Source of the DNA: Bifidobacteriaceae bacterium
GTDB lineage: Bacteria; Actinomycetota; Actinomycetes; Actinomycetales; WQXJ01
Assembly (NCBI GenBank): GCA_031272565.1
Contig: JAISTN010000205.1
Coordinates: 1-6,748 of the forward strand
Direction: 5' to 3'
Length of the DNA stretch: 6,748 nucleotides
Shown: piece after piece, positions 1-4,907 of the stretch
Position numbering within the stretch: position 1 is the stretch's first letter
How the letters are laid out: every line of letters begins with the position of its first letter
Notes under the pieces: generated by a model
Told to the model about the DNA's origin: nothing
The model's database searches: none
Seen by the model: the letters and a program-made list of their open reading frames with translations, nothing else
Program-made: the position numbers and the translations under genes

Positions 1-315
1 GGTGAAGGAGGTCTGAATCTGGGACTGTTCAGACGAGGTCAGCGTGGTCCGGTAACCCACCGTGCCGGTGGCACGGTCGAACCTGCCCACGTAGCGGCCA
101 ACCGTGTTGTCGTAGGCGACCGAATGGGCAGCCGCCGCGCCCATCTGGGTGAAGGTGTGACCGTTCGCGTCAACCGGGCCAGTAGCCGTGTAGCTGACAT
201 CCAACAGCGACGCCGGCAGCGCATGAGCCGCCGGAACGTTGGGGAAGCCTGTCCCCACCAGTGTTACAACCAGGGCTGCACCTGCCAGCATGGCCAAGCC
301 ACGTGTGCGCTTCAT
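1..315 (-). CDS. Secreted protein, N-terminal part (probable LamG/concanavalin A-like fold)
   Basis: The frame is open from the ATG at 313-315 to the window edge, giving the first 105 residues; the 3' end lies outside. The N-terminus is a textbook Sec signal peptide: a basic start MKRTRG, a hydrophobic core (LAMLAGAALVVTLVG) and a probable cleavage after AAHA near residue 32. The mature part begins LPASLLDVSYTATG and contains AHSVAYDNTVGRYVGRFD followed by GYRTTLTSSEQSQIQTSFT. The run of short beta strands ending in an S-F-T element resembles the opening of LamG-like domains of secreted actinobacterial enzymes; that is inference, and the catalytic domain, if any, is not visible. A perfect Shine-Dalgarno AAGGAGG lies just upstream and fixes the start. 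The gene is divergent from the first ATPase. Confidence 0.8.
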   Translation of the reverse strand, partial: MKRTRGLAMLAGAALVVTLVGTGFPNVPAAHALPASLLDVSYTATGPVDANGHTFTQMGAAAAHSVAYDNTVGRYVGRFDRATGTVGYRTTLTSSEQSQIQTSFT

Positions 316-319
316 GAAT

Positions 320-326
320 CCTCCTT
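320..326 (-). promoter_or_regulatory. Strong ribosome binding site of the secreted protein gene
   Basis: Read on the minus strand, AAGGAGG is followed by ATTC and the ATG. It is the only strong Shine-Dalgarno sequence at a gene start in the window and contrasts with the apparently leaderless accessory genes. Confidence 0.85.
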
Positions 327-427
327 GATCCGGCCGTCCTGCGCCCACCGCACCCGGCAGCCACTCGCCACTAGGAGAAGACCAGACGGCGAAGCGAACT
401 AGCGTTTATCGATAGGCGTTTGCTTGC

Positions 428-442
428 GGCGAGTCTATCGCC
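428..442. repeat. Small inverted repeat in the divergent region
   Basis: GGCGA and TCGCC flank a 5-nt centre. A second pair, CGATAG (410-415) and CTATCG (435-440), overlaps it. Both lie upstream of the secreted protein gene and could be a regulator site or a stem; short arms make this weak. Confidence 0.3.
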
Positions 443-457
443 GAGACCCCTCCCCCC

Positions 458-473
458 CTCAACCTGGGTTGAG
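458..473. promoter_or_regulatory. Perfect 7+2+7 palindrome, possible operator
   Basis: CTCAACCTGGGTTGAG has perfect 7-bp arms around a 2-nt centre. It sits directly after a run of seven C (452-458), between the divergent secreted-protein gene and the first ATPase. Dyad symmetry of this size fits a dimeric repressor site. It could alternatively be a small hairpin. No cognate regulator gene is visible in the window. Confidence 0.4.
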
Positions 474-491
474 TAATCCCCACAGGTGTGT

Positions 492-565
492 GATGTCTCT
501 GGAGATGCCTGACGGTTCTGTGTCAGGACATGTCTGACAGTTGATGTGTCAGGACATGCCTGGCA
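492..565. repeat. Cluster of three degenerate ~25-bp repeats, possible insertion-sequence end relic
   Basis: Two copies share TGTCAGGACATG exactly (521-532 and 547-558, offset 26) and continue with CTG and CA at matching positions. A looser third copy covers 492-513 (GATGTCTCTGGAGATGCC). The central copy is nearly palindromic: TGTCAGGACATGTCTGACA. Arrays of such GACATG motifs resemble the ends of IS481-type elements as I remember them, but no transposase is present, so this is either a solo end left after decay or a set of regulator sites for the ATPase gene. Confidence 0.5.
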
Positions 566-600
566 ACTGCCATAAGGTGATCGTCTCGCTGGGCAGCTTC
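564..600 (+). pseudogene. Relic of a DUF4143 ATPase C-terminus
   Basis: This stretch matches 1758-1794, inside the 3' end of the downstream ATPase gene, at 29 of 34 positions (564-597), with a 19-base exact core (574-592 equals 1768-1786). The offset of 1194 is a multiple of three, so the matching peptide is in the same frame: NCHKVIVSL here and NYRKVIVSL in the intact gene. Similarity stops on both sides, at the GACATG repeats upstream and near 600 downstream. It is best read as the last scrap of a second, destroyed copy of this ATPase gene. The relic frame is open into the intact gene, which can mislead start-site calling. Confidence 0.55.
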
Positions 601-618
601 TGTTCGGTATACAGAACA
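601..618. promoter_or_regulatory. 18-bp near-perfect palindrome upstream of the first ATPase, candidate operator
   Basis: TGTTCGGTATACAGAACA is symmetric at 16 of 18 positions around a GTATAC core; only one base pair (G606/A613) breaks the dyad. It lies about 30 bp before the ATPase start, just upstream of the -10-like box. The GTTC...GAAC order is the inverse of the LexA-type GAAC-N4-GTTC box, so it is not a simple SOS site. It is a good candidate for a dimeric regulator site. Confidence 0.45.
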
Positions 619-635
619 AAAGGTGCTAGACCTGG

Positions 636-641
636 TAGAGT
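636..641 (+). promoter_or_regulatory. Candidate -10 box of the first ATPase (leaderless)
   Basis: TAGAGT stands seven bases before the ATG at 649 and no Shine-Dalgarno of any strength is present. If used, transcription would begin at or next to the start codon. No convincing -35 is seen. Confidence 0.4.
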
Positions 642-648
642 TTTCGGC

Positions 649-1863
649 ATGCCGAGCAAACACTTGCATCCCCGTCAGGCCTACCTTGACCAACTCATCG
701 GCTTCATGGGCACACCCCTGGTCAAGGTGTTGACCGGTCTGCGCCGCTGCGGCAAGTCCAGCCTGCTTGATCAGCTAGCCGGCCACCTGGCTGCCACAGG
801 CGTGCCAGCCCAGAGCATCATCCAGATCAACTTCGAGTCCATGACCAACGCTCACCTGGCCGATGCCGCCGCCCTGTATGCCGAGGTCAGGCAACGGGCG
901 CAGACCGCCATTGGGCCGGTCTACATCCTGCTGGACGAAATCCAACTGGTTGCCAACTGGGAGCGGGCCGTCAACTCATTCCGGGTCGATCTTGATTGCG
1001 ACATCACCGTCACCGGCTCCAACGCCCGCCTACTGAGCGGAGAACTCGCCACGTTGTTGGCCGGCCGCTACGTCGAAATCCCGGTCTATCCCTTGTCCTT
1101 CGCCGAGTTCCTCACCTTCACCGACCAGGGCGACCCTGTGAGCGGATTCCAAGAGTACCTGCGCCGGGGCGGCCTGCCCGGCATCCACGAACTGGCCTCT
1201 CCCGAACAAGACGGAGCCTATCTGCGCAGCGTCTATGACACCGTGCTGCTCAAGGACGTCATTGCCCGCGGCCAGATCAGGGACACCGCCCTGTTGGAGC
1301 GCCTGGTGACCTTCTTGTTGACCAACCTGGGCCAGACATTCTCCGCCCGGCGAATCTCGGAGTTCCTCAAGAGCCAACGCCGCTCCATGGGTGCTGAGAC
1401 CATTCACAACTACCTCAAGGCGCTGCGGGGTGCCTGCTTCATCCACGAGGTTTCCCGCTATGACCTGGTGGGCAAAAAGGTCCTGGAGACTCAGGAGAAG
1501 CAGTTCGTGGCCGATCACAGCTTCGCCAACGCCCTGCTGGGTTTCCGGGCGGAGGAACTACCCCACCTGCTGGAGAACATCGTCTGCCTGGAAGCTCTGC
1601 GCCGCGGCTACCAGGTCCACATCGGCAAACATGGCGCCGCCGAGGTTGATTTTGTTTGTGACCGCCAGGGCCAAAGGCTGTACGTGCAGGTGGCCTACCT
1701 GCTGGCCACCGGGGAAATCCTGGAACGGGAACTGGCTCCCCTGCGGGCCATCTCGGACAACTACCGCAAGGTGATCGTCTCGCTGGACAACCTGCCCCCA
1801 TCCAACACGGACGGGATCGAACGCTGGCCCATCCAGGACTTCCTACTGGCCCAAGACTGGTAG
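649..1863 (+). CDS. AAA ATPase with DUF4143 C-terminal domain (ATPase 1)
   Basis: A complete 404-residue cytoplasmic P-loop ATPase. Visible motifs: Walker A GLRRCGKS (30-37), Walker B VYILLDEIQ (91-99), a sensor-type strand TGSNA (122-126), then the family element GRYVEIPVYPLSFAEF (139-154) and LRRGGLPGIH (171-180). A winged-helix-like middle follows, and a nuclease-like C-terminus with LLEN (307-310), EVDFV (332-336) and LYVQVAY (344-350). In PD-(D/E)xK folds the last position would be ExK; here it is QVA, so catalysis is doubtful. The length fits the AAA_14/DUF4143 family, whose biological role is not established. ATG 649 was chosen because family members start a short distance before Walker A; the upstream extension encodes relic sequence. 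It appears monocistronic. Confidence 0.88.
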   Translation: MPSKHLHPRQAYLDQLIGFMGTPLVKVLTGLRRCGKSSLLDQLAGHLAATGVPAQSIIQINFESMTNAHLADAAALYAEVRQRAQTAIGPVYILLDEIQLVANWERAVNSFRVDLDCDITVTGSNARLLSGELATLLAGRYVEIPVYPLSFAEFLTFTDQGDPVSGFQEYLRRGGLPGIHELASPEQDGAYLRSVYDTVLLKDVIARGQIRDTALLERLVTFLLTNLGQTFSARRISEFLKSQRRSMGAETIHNYLKALRGACFIHEVSRYDLVGKKVLETQEKQFVADHSFANALLGFRAEELPHLLENIVCLEALRRGYQVHIGKHGAAEVDFVCDRQGQRLYVQVAYLLATGEILERELAPLRAISDNYRKVIVSLDNLPPSNTDGIERWPIQDFLLAQDW

Positions 1864-1997
1864 AACCAACGGGCAGAACCCCACCAACAACGGCATTGGG
1901 GCGTCAGGCCAAGACAGGTGCCCGATGCCGCTCGCGGGGATGACGATTCGTTTCATTGGGGCTCCCTTCCAAGGTTCGATGGTACGCAAGGTTGGGG

Positions 1998-2024
1998 GGC
2001 GTGGGCCCCCCGCAGGCCCACGCC
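1998..2024. repeat. Perfect 10-bp GC-rich hairpin
   Basis: GGCGTGGGCC (1998-2007) pairs with GGCCCACGCC (2015-2024) around the 7-nt loop CCCCGCA. It is about 135 bp after the ATPase 1 stop. It lacks a U-tract, so a factor-independent terminator in the strict sense is not shown. Confidence 0.6.
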
Positions 2025-2046
2025 TCCTCCGCCGGGCGGGCGGGCG

Positions 2047-2089
2047 GCAGGTCGTCACTCGGGGACGGGTCCCAGGTGACGAACCCTGC
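2047..2089. repeat. 12-bp bulged hairpin with nested inner hairpin
   Basis: GCAGG plus TCGTCAC (2047-2058) pair with GTGACGA and CCTGC (2076-2082 and 2085-2089), leaving only AC (2083-2084) bulged. The 17-nt loop contains a second dyad, GGGAC-GG-GTCCC (2062-2073). Confidence 0.55.
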
Positions 2090-2098
2090 GGGAAGGTG

Positions 2099-2281
2099 AA
2101 AGTGGTAGACAACACGCGGTTTTGTGGCAGTAGCCGCCCATCCCGGCGGGCCGGCGGGCCCACCTGGCCAGGGGCGACATCGGACGCAAGCCCCTGACCT
2201 GCGCAAACACAAACGGCCGGAATGGTGGACCGGCGGCGTGAAGCCGTCAACCTCCCAAAACCGGCCGTTGTCTGCCACTTT
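2099..2281. repeat. Segment bounded by 26-bp imperfect inverted repeats
   Basis: The left arm (2099-2124, beginning AAAGTGGTAGACAAC and ending CGGTTTTG) and the reverse complement of the right arm (2256-2281) agree at 22 of 26 positions. The enclosed part carries a further AACGGCCGG/CCGGCCGTT pair (2212-2220/2261-2269). The layout fits a small non-autonomous element or a long-range RNA stem. I see no clean target-site duplication. Confidence 0.45.
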
Positions 2282-2327
2282 AGGTTCCGCCAAGCCGGAG
2301 ACCGCCAGGTGGCCGCCCAAGGTCCGG

Positions 2328-2675
2328 TCAACGTAGCCGCAGAAACCCCTGGACTGCCGCCGCTACCGCTGGGATGTGGTTGGCCAGGATGGACCAGACA
2401 ATGTCGTAGTCAACAATGTCGTAGCCGCGCGCCAGCACATTGCGCGAGTCTTTCAGTTTGCGCAAGTCAAGCTCCAGGTGTGCGGCCACAAAGCCAGGCT
2501 CAGCCCGGTCGATCCGCTGGACACACTCACCCAACCGTATGATCAGATCCTCGCCCGCGAAACGAAGCATCTCATCGGCATCGAAGGCCGCCTTGCCCCT
2601 GGCCACCAACCTCGCCACCGCCGCAGCATGTTCCGTGATGGCCACCAGGTTCTGCTTCACCTTGCCGGCCGTCAC
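2328..2675 (-). CDS. hepT: HepT-like HEPN toxin with altered active site
   Basis: A 115-residue protein of the HepT (DUF86) HEPN family, the toxin partner of minimal nucleotidyltransferases. Family features are LRFAGEDLIIRLGECVQRI (37-55) and the C-terminal GYDIVDYDIVWSILANHIP (84-102). HEPN RNases use an Arg-x4-His motif, in HepT extended to RX4HXY; here residues 78-85 read RNVLARGY, so the catalytic His is Arg83 (codon CGC, one base from CAC), while the Tyr that MntA AMPylates in known systems is kept (Tyr85). The start is GTG, and GTGA (2672-2675) overlaps the mntA stop by 4 bp, so the two genes are co-transcribed and translationally coupled. If the reading is right, the toxin is probably inactive as an RNase. 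It may also be an alternative HEPN variant. Confidence 0.85.
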   Translation of the reverse strand: MTAGKVKQNLVAITEHAAAVARLVARGKAAFDADEMLRFAGEDLIIRLGECVQRIDRAEPGFVAAHLELDLRKLKDSRNVLARGYDIVDYDIVWSILANHIPAVAAAVQGFLRLR

Positions 2676-3109
2676 AATGGCACCGCCTGCGCCAACAGCG
2701 CGGCGTGCTTCCCCTTCAGCCCACCCTCGCTGACCACGTCCACCGGCACACCCAACAACTCCTCCAGCGCACTCGCCAAGGACACGAACCGCCAGGCGTT
2801 GACCGGATCCACCCGCACCAACAGGTCTACGTCGCTGCCGGGCCCATCTTCACCTCTGGTAACCGACCCGAACACCCGTGGGTTCTCGGCTCCATGCGCC
2901 TTGACGACTTCCAACACTTCCGTCCGGTGCTGCCGCAATCGCTCTGAGGGGCGGGTCAAGGCGTCACGCAGGCGGCGCTCCATGGCCGGGGAAGCGCGGC
3001 GCTTGCCGGCCTCATAGGCAGACAGGTTCGATGCCGCGATGCCAGTCAGTCTGGCCAAGTCGGCTTGCGACAGACCCGCCCGCTCCCGCAGCGCCCGCAA
3101 GTCAAACAC
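2672..3109 (-). CDS. mntA: XRE-type HTH fused to MntA minimal nucleotidyltransferase (antitoxin)
   Basis: A 145-residue two-domain antitoxin. Residues 3-45 form a Cro/C1-type helix-turn-helix with the recognition region SQADLARLTGIAASNLSAYE (14-33). Residues about 60-140 are a minimal nucleotidyltransferase with the signature GSx10DxD (Gly81, Ser82, Asp93, Asp95; local FGSVTRGEDGPGSDVDLLV) and a third likely acidic ligand Asp124 in VPVDVV. In studied MntA-HepT pairs the antitoxin adds AMP to a HepT tyrosine and so neutralises it. The fused HTH suggests it also represses its own operon, and a perfect palindrome lies directly upstream over the -10-like box. The start is GTG (3107-3109), six bases after that box with no Shine-Dalgarno. 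The gene overlaps hepT by 4 bp. Confidence 0.9.
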   Translation of the reverse strand: MFDLRALRERAGLSQADLARLTGIAASNLSAYEAGKRRASPAMERRLRDALTRPSERLRQHRTEVLEVVKAHGAENPRVFGSVTRGEDGPGSDVDLLVRVDPVNAWRFVSLASALEELLGVPVDVVSEGGLKGKHAALLAQAVPL

Positions 3110-3115
3110 ACCGCG

Positions 3116-3121
3116 ATCTTA
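3116..3121 (-). promoter_or_regulatory. Candidate -10 box of mntA-hepT (leaderless)
   Basis: On the minus strand TAAGAT is followed by CGCGGT and the GTG start, a six-base gap, with no ribosome binding site. The box overlaps the palindrome at 3118-3132. Confidence 0.5.
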
Positions 3122-3132
3122 TCATTGATAAG
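3118..3132. promoter_or_regulatory. Perfect 15-bp palindrome, likely autoregulatory operator of mntA-hepT
   Basis: CTTATCATTGATAAG has perfect 7-bp arms about a single central base and is AT-rich in a GC-rich setting. It lies 9-23 bp before the mntA start and overlaps the -10-like box. With an HTH fused to the first gene product, repression of the operon by MntA is the natural reading; binding is not shown. Confidence 0.65.
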
Positions 3133-3154
3133 TGTTGGATTGGTGAGGCGTAGG

Positions 3155-3175
3155 ATCCCGGGTCACGCCCAGGAT
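3155..3175. repeat. 8-bp stem of the common GATCCCGGG...GATGAC intergenic type
   Basis: ATCCCGGG and CCCAGGAT pair (one G-U) around TCACG. With the following GAC it resembles the widely scattered GTCATCC-type palindromic intergenic sequences known from many bacterial genomes. Confidence 0.5.
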
Positions 3176-3189
3176 GACTGAAGGGAAGC

Positions 3190-3247
3190 GGCGTCCGGGA
3201 TGACCCGCCCCTTGGTCAGCCCGGGCTTGATCTGGGAAGCTGCTGGG
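3190..3247. repeat. 57-bp dispersed intergenic repeat, copy A
   Basis: It is about 90 percent identical to 4851-4907, in the same orientation, with one single-base indel. The shared core is GGTCAGCCCGGGCTTGATC (3214-3232) followed by GGGAAGCTGC. It contains a short CCCGG...C(T/C)GGG dyad. Confidence 0.75.
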
Positions 3248-3450
3248 CCGCCCAAGATCCGGTCCCGACGCAACAACCCCCAAACCTGCCGTCAACCCAC
3301 CGCAGTTCACCCCACCGCCGCCCCTGGATGGGCCCCAGGTCAAGGTCGCTGGAGGGCACGTGATCCGGCTAGAACTCATGGTTGGGCAGGGCGTTATCAT
3401 CTAGCACGTCACAAGGTACCCAGCCTCTACAACCCGCTGACCTTCGGGTC

Positions 3451-3542
3451 TGCAGGGTGCAGGTTGAAGACTCTGCGCGATGCCGCTTAGATCGCCTGCA
3501 GTGTGCCGGTTGAAATCTCTGCAATGTGCCGGTTTTCTGTCA
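3451..3542. repeat. Four 23-bp tandem repeats over the promoter of ATPase 2
   Basis: Units begin at 3451, 3474, 3497 and 3520, an exact 23-base period. The best conserved part is TGCAGTGTGCCGGTTGAAA (unit 3, 3497-3515). Unit 1 differs from unit 3 at 4 of 23 positions; unit 4 matches unit 3 at 14 of its first 15 positions; unit 2 is the most diverged (TGC, ATGCCG and TT kept). The array ends ten bases before the ATPase 2 start and runs into the -10-like box. There are no spacers, so it is not CRISPR. It could be an array of protein-binding sites (iterons) controlling the gene or recognised by the ATPase itself. Confidence 0.75.
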
Positions 3543-3546
3543 TACT
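3541..3546 (+). promoter_or_regulatory. Candidate -10 box of ATPase 2 (leaderless)
   Basis: CATACT is followed by six bases and the ATG at 3553, and no Shine-Dalgarno exists. It lies at the end of the tandem repeat array, so a protein bound to the array would be expected to affect this promoter. Confidence 0.45.
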
Positions 3547-3552
3547 GAGCCC

Positions 3553-4809
3553 ATGGAATACCAGCCGCGGATCGTTGACCAGGCCGTCAGGGACCAGCTA
3601 GAGGTGGCGGGCGCCATCGTCGTCAAGGGCCCCAAGGGCTGCGGGAAGACGGAAACCGCCCGCTTCCACAGCCACAGTGAAATCTTGATTGACGACAGTG
3701 TGGCTGTGCAAACTGCCATGACCAGCGACCCAACACTACTGCTGCAGGGCGCTACGCCACGTCTGGTGGACGAGTGGCAGGAACAACGCTCGTTGTGGAA
3801 CACCGTGCGTCATGAAGTCGACCGGCGGCGAGCCAAGGGCCAGTTCATCTTGACCGGCTCCTCCACCCCCAGAGACGCCGACCTGGCGGGCCTACACACC
3901 GGTGTTGGCCGCTTCGGCGTTGTCAGCATGACCACTATGTCGTGGTTCGAAAGAGGCTGGTCGTCCGGAGAGGTCTCGCTGGCTGACCTATTGGATGGGC
4001 ACCAACCACAGTCACAGTCCTTTGAGCCCGACCTACCAGAAGTTGCCGCCCGTCTGGTGACCGGCGGCTGGCCCGGGAATCTGGACCTCACTGCCACGCA
4101 AGCCCAACTTGCCAATGCCAACTACTTCCAACTGTTGACCGAGGCCGATTTCGTCCGGGCCGCCGGTGGCCGCCGCAACCCCCTGCGGGTCAGGCGGGTG
4201 ATGCGATCCTTGGCCCGCAACATCGCCACCGAATGCGACACGGCTAGGATCGCCGCCGACGCCGGTGAGGCCGCCCGCCCGTATGACCGCGATGCTGTGG
4301 CCGATTACCTGGACACCCTGGCGCGCCTGATGGTGCAACAAGATCTGCCGGCCTGGAGTACGCACATCCGCTCGCGTGCCCGGCTGCGCCGGTCACCCAA
4401 ACGCCTATTCTGCGATCCATCGGTGGCCTGCATGGCCCTCAACTTGACACCCGCCAAACTGATGAATGACCTGGCCTACATGGGCCTTGCTTTCGAAGCC
4501 GCCGCCATACATGACCTGCGAGTCTACGGCCAAGCCGTTGGTGGACAGCTCTACCACTACAGGGATTCCAGCGGCCTTGAGGCCGATGGCGTGTTGGAAC
4601 TTCAGGATGGGTCATGGGCGGCGGTTGAGGTCAAGTTGGGCTTCGGTGCCGTTGAGGAGGCGGCCCGGAATCTGACCGCGCTGGCCGCCAACATCGACCA
4701 AGCTGCGATTGGGCCGCCAAGGGCTTTGATCGTGGTCACCGGGGCAGGTTTTGCCCACCAACGGGCCGACGGCGTGTCCGTGGTGCCCCTGCAGGCTCTC
4801 CGTCACTGA
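3553..4809 (+). CDS. AAA ATPase with DUF4143 and intact nuclease-like motif (ATPase 2)
   Basis: A complete 418-residue P-loop protein. Walker A is GPKGCGKT (26-33), Walker B LVDEWQE (71-77), and a sensor strand ILTGSSTP (99-106). DUF4143 elements include GGWPG (171-175), the helical RVRRVMRSLARN (212-223) and KRLFCDPSVA (283-292). The C-terminus has LAFE (312-315), LEADGVLEL (342-350) and AVEVKLG (357-363): a Glu, Asp, Glu-x-Lys order as in PD-(D/E)xK folds, unlike ATPase 1. It is a distant homologue, not a recent duplicate, of ATPase 1. ATG 3553 was preferred to the in-frame GTG at 3526 because the latter lies inside the tandem repeat and MEYQPRIVD is a plausible family start. It is convergent with the GH39 pseudogene. 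Function is not established for this family. Confidence 0.88.
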   Translation: MEYQPRIVDQAVRDQLEVAGAIVVKGPKGCGKTETARFHSHSEILIDDSVAVQTAMTSDPTLLLQGATPRLVDEWQEQRSLWNTVRHEVDRRRAKGQFILTGSSTPRDADLAGLHTGVGRFGVVSMTTMSWFERGWSSGEVSLADLLDGHQPQSQSFEPDLPEVAARLVTGGWPGNLDLTATQAQLANANYFQLLTEADFVRAAGGRRNPLRVRRVMRSLARNIATECDTARIAADAGEAARPYDRDAVADYLDTLARLMVQQDLPAWSTHIRSRARLRRSPKRLFCDPSVACMALNLTPAKLMNDLAYMGLAFEAAAIHDLRVYGQAVGGQLYHYRDSSGLEADGVLELQDGSWAAVEVKLGFGAVEEAARNLTALAANIDQAAIGPPRALIVVTGAGFAHQRADGVSVVPLQALRH

Positions 4810-4820
4810 GTTCGCCGCCG

Positions 4821-4853
4821 GCCGAAGATCCGAGATCCCGGATCGTCTTCGGC
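4821..4853. terminator. Hairpin between convergent genes, possible bidirectional terminator
   Basis: GCCGAAGA (4821-4828) pairs with TCTTCGGC (4846-4853), and an inner TCCG/CGGA pairing (4829-4832/4839-4842) continues the stem past a three-base bulge. It starts 11 bases after the ATPase 2 stop and lies between two convergent genes. There is no T-tract on either side, so strict intrinsic termination is uncertain. Confidence 0.5.
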
Positions 4854-4907
4854 GTCCGGGATGACTCGCCCCTGGTCAGCCCGGGCTTGATCCGGGAAGC
4901 TGCCGAG
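4851..4907. repeat. 57-bp dispersed intergenic repeat, copy B
   Basis: It matches 3190-3247 in the same orientation. It overlaps the 3' end of the GH39 pseudogene, where it encodes, on the minus strand, the last residues (QLPGSSPG) and the TGA stop. The repeat therefore seems to have landed on, or replaced, the original end of that gene. Confidence 0.75.

Larger units (their letters stand above)
1864..2327. other. Hairpin-rich intergenic region between convergent genes
   Basis: No convincing gene is visible. The region separates the 3' ends of ATPase 1 (+) and hepT (-). It contains a 10-bp hairpin (1998-2024), a 12-bp bulged hairpin (2047-2089) and a 26-bp inverted repeat pair enclosing about 130 bp (2099-2281), with further short dyads. 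A GGGATGAC motif near 1938 is shared with the dispersed repeats elsewhere in the window. Open frames on both strands here lack family motifs and look like by-products of high GC. It may be a bidirectional terminator zone, a decayed small mobile element or a structured RNA. Confidence 0.5.
3133..3450. other. Intergenic region with dispersed repeats and a possible coding relic
   Basis: Contents: a short stem (3155-3175), a 57-bp dispersed repeat (3190-3247), and an open + frame without a start from 3231 to the TAG at 3402-3404. The last part of that frame reads GPQVKVAGGHVIRLELMV then GQGVII, which looks like a protein C-terminus, though I cannot assign it. Nothing else is supported here. Confidence 0.4.

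Noticed and set aside
601..618. LexA (SOS) box
   Set aside because: The half-sites are in the reverse order, GTTC...GAAC with eight bases between, instead of GAAC-N4-GTTC.
541..648. N-terminal extension of ATPase 1 by 36 residues
   Set aside because: It is built from the GACATG repeats and the ATPase relic, has no ribosome binding site, and the family normally starts near ATG 649.
1030..1801. Long minus-strand open frames inside ATPase 1
   Set aside because: They are shadows of a gene with clear Walker motifs on the other strand.
1843..2331. Minus-strand open frames of 138 and 162 codons between ATPase 1 and hepT
   Set aside because: They cover hairpins and inverted repeats, lack domain-like patterns and overlap the end of both neighbours.
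2376..3017. 213-codon plus-strand open frame
   Set aside because: It is antisense to mntA-hepT, has no recognisable motifs, and reflects third-position GC bias.
3122..3400. 92-codon minus-strand frame starting at 3400
   Set aside because: It overlaps the mntA operator and the 57-bp repeat and has no family motif; the plus-strand frame there looks more protein-like.
3451..3542. CRISPR-like array
   Set aside because: The 23-bp units are contiguous with no unique spacers and are too degenerate.
3526..3552. GTG 3526 as start of ATPase 2
   Set aside because: It lies in the last tandem repeat unit and upstream of the -10-like box.
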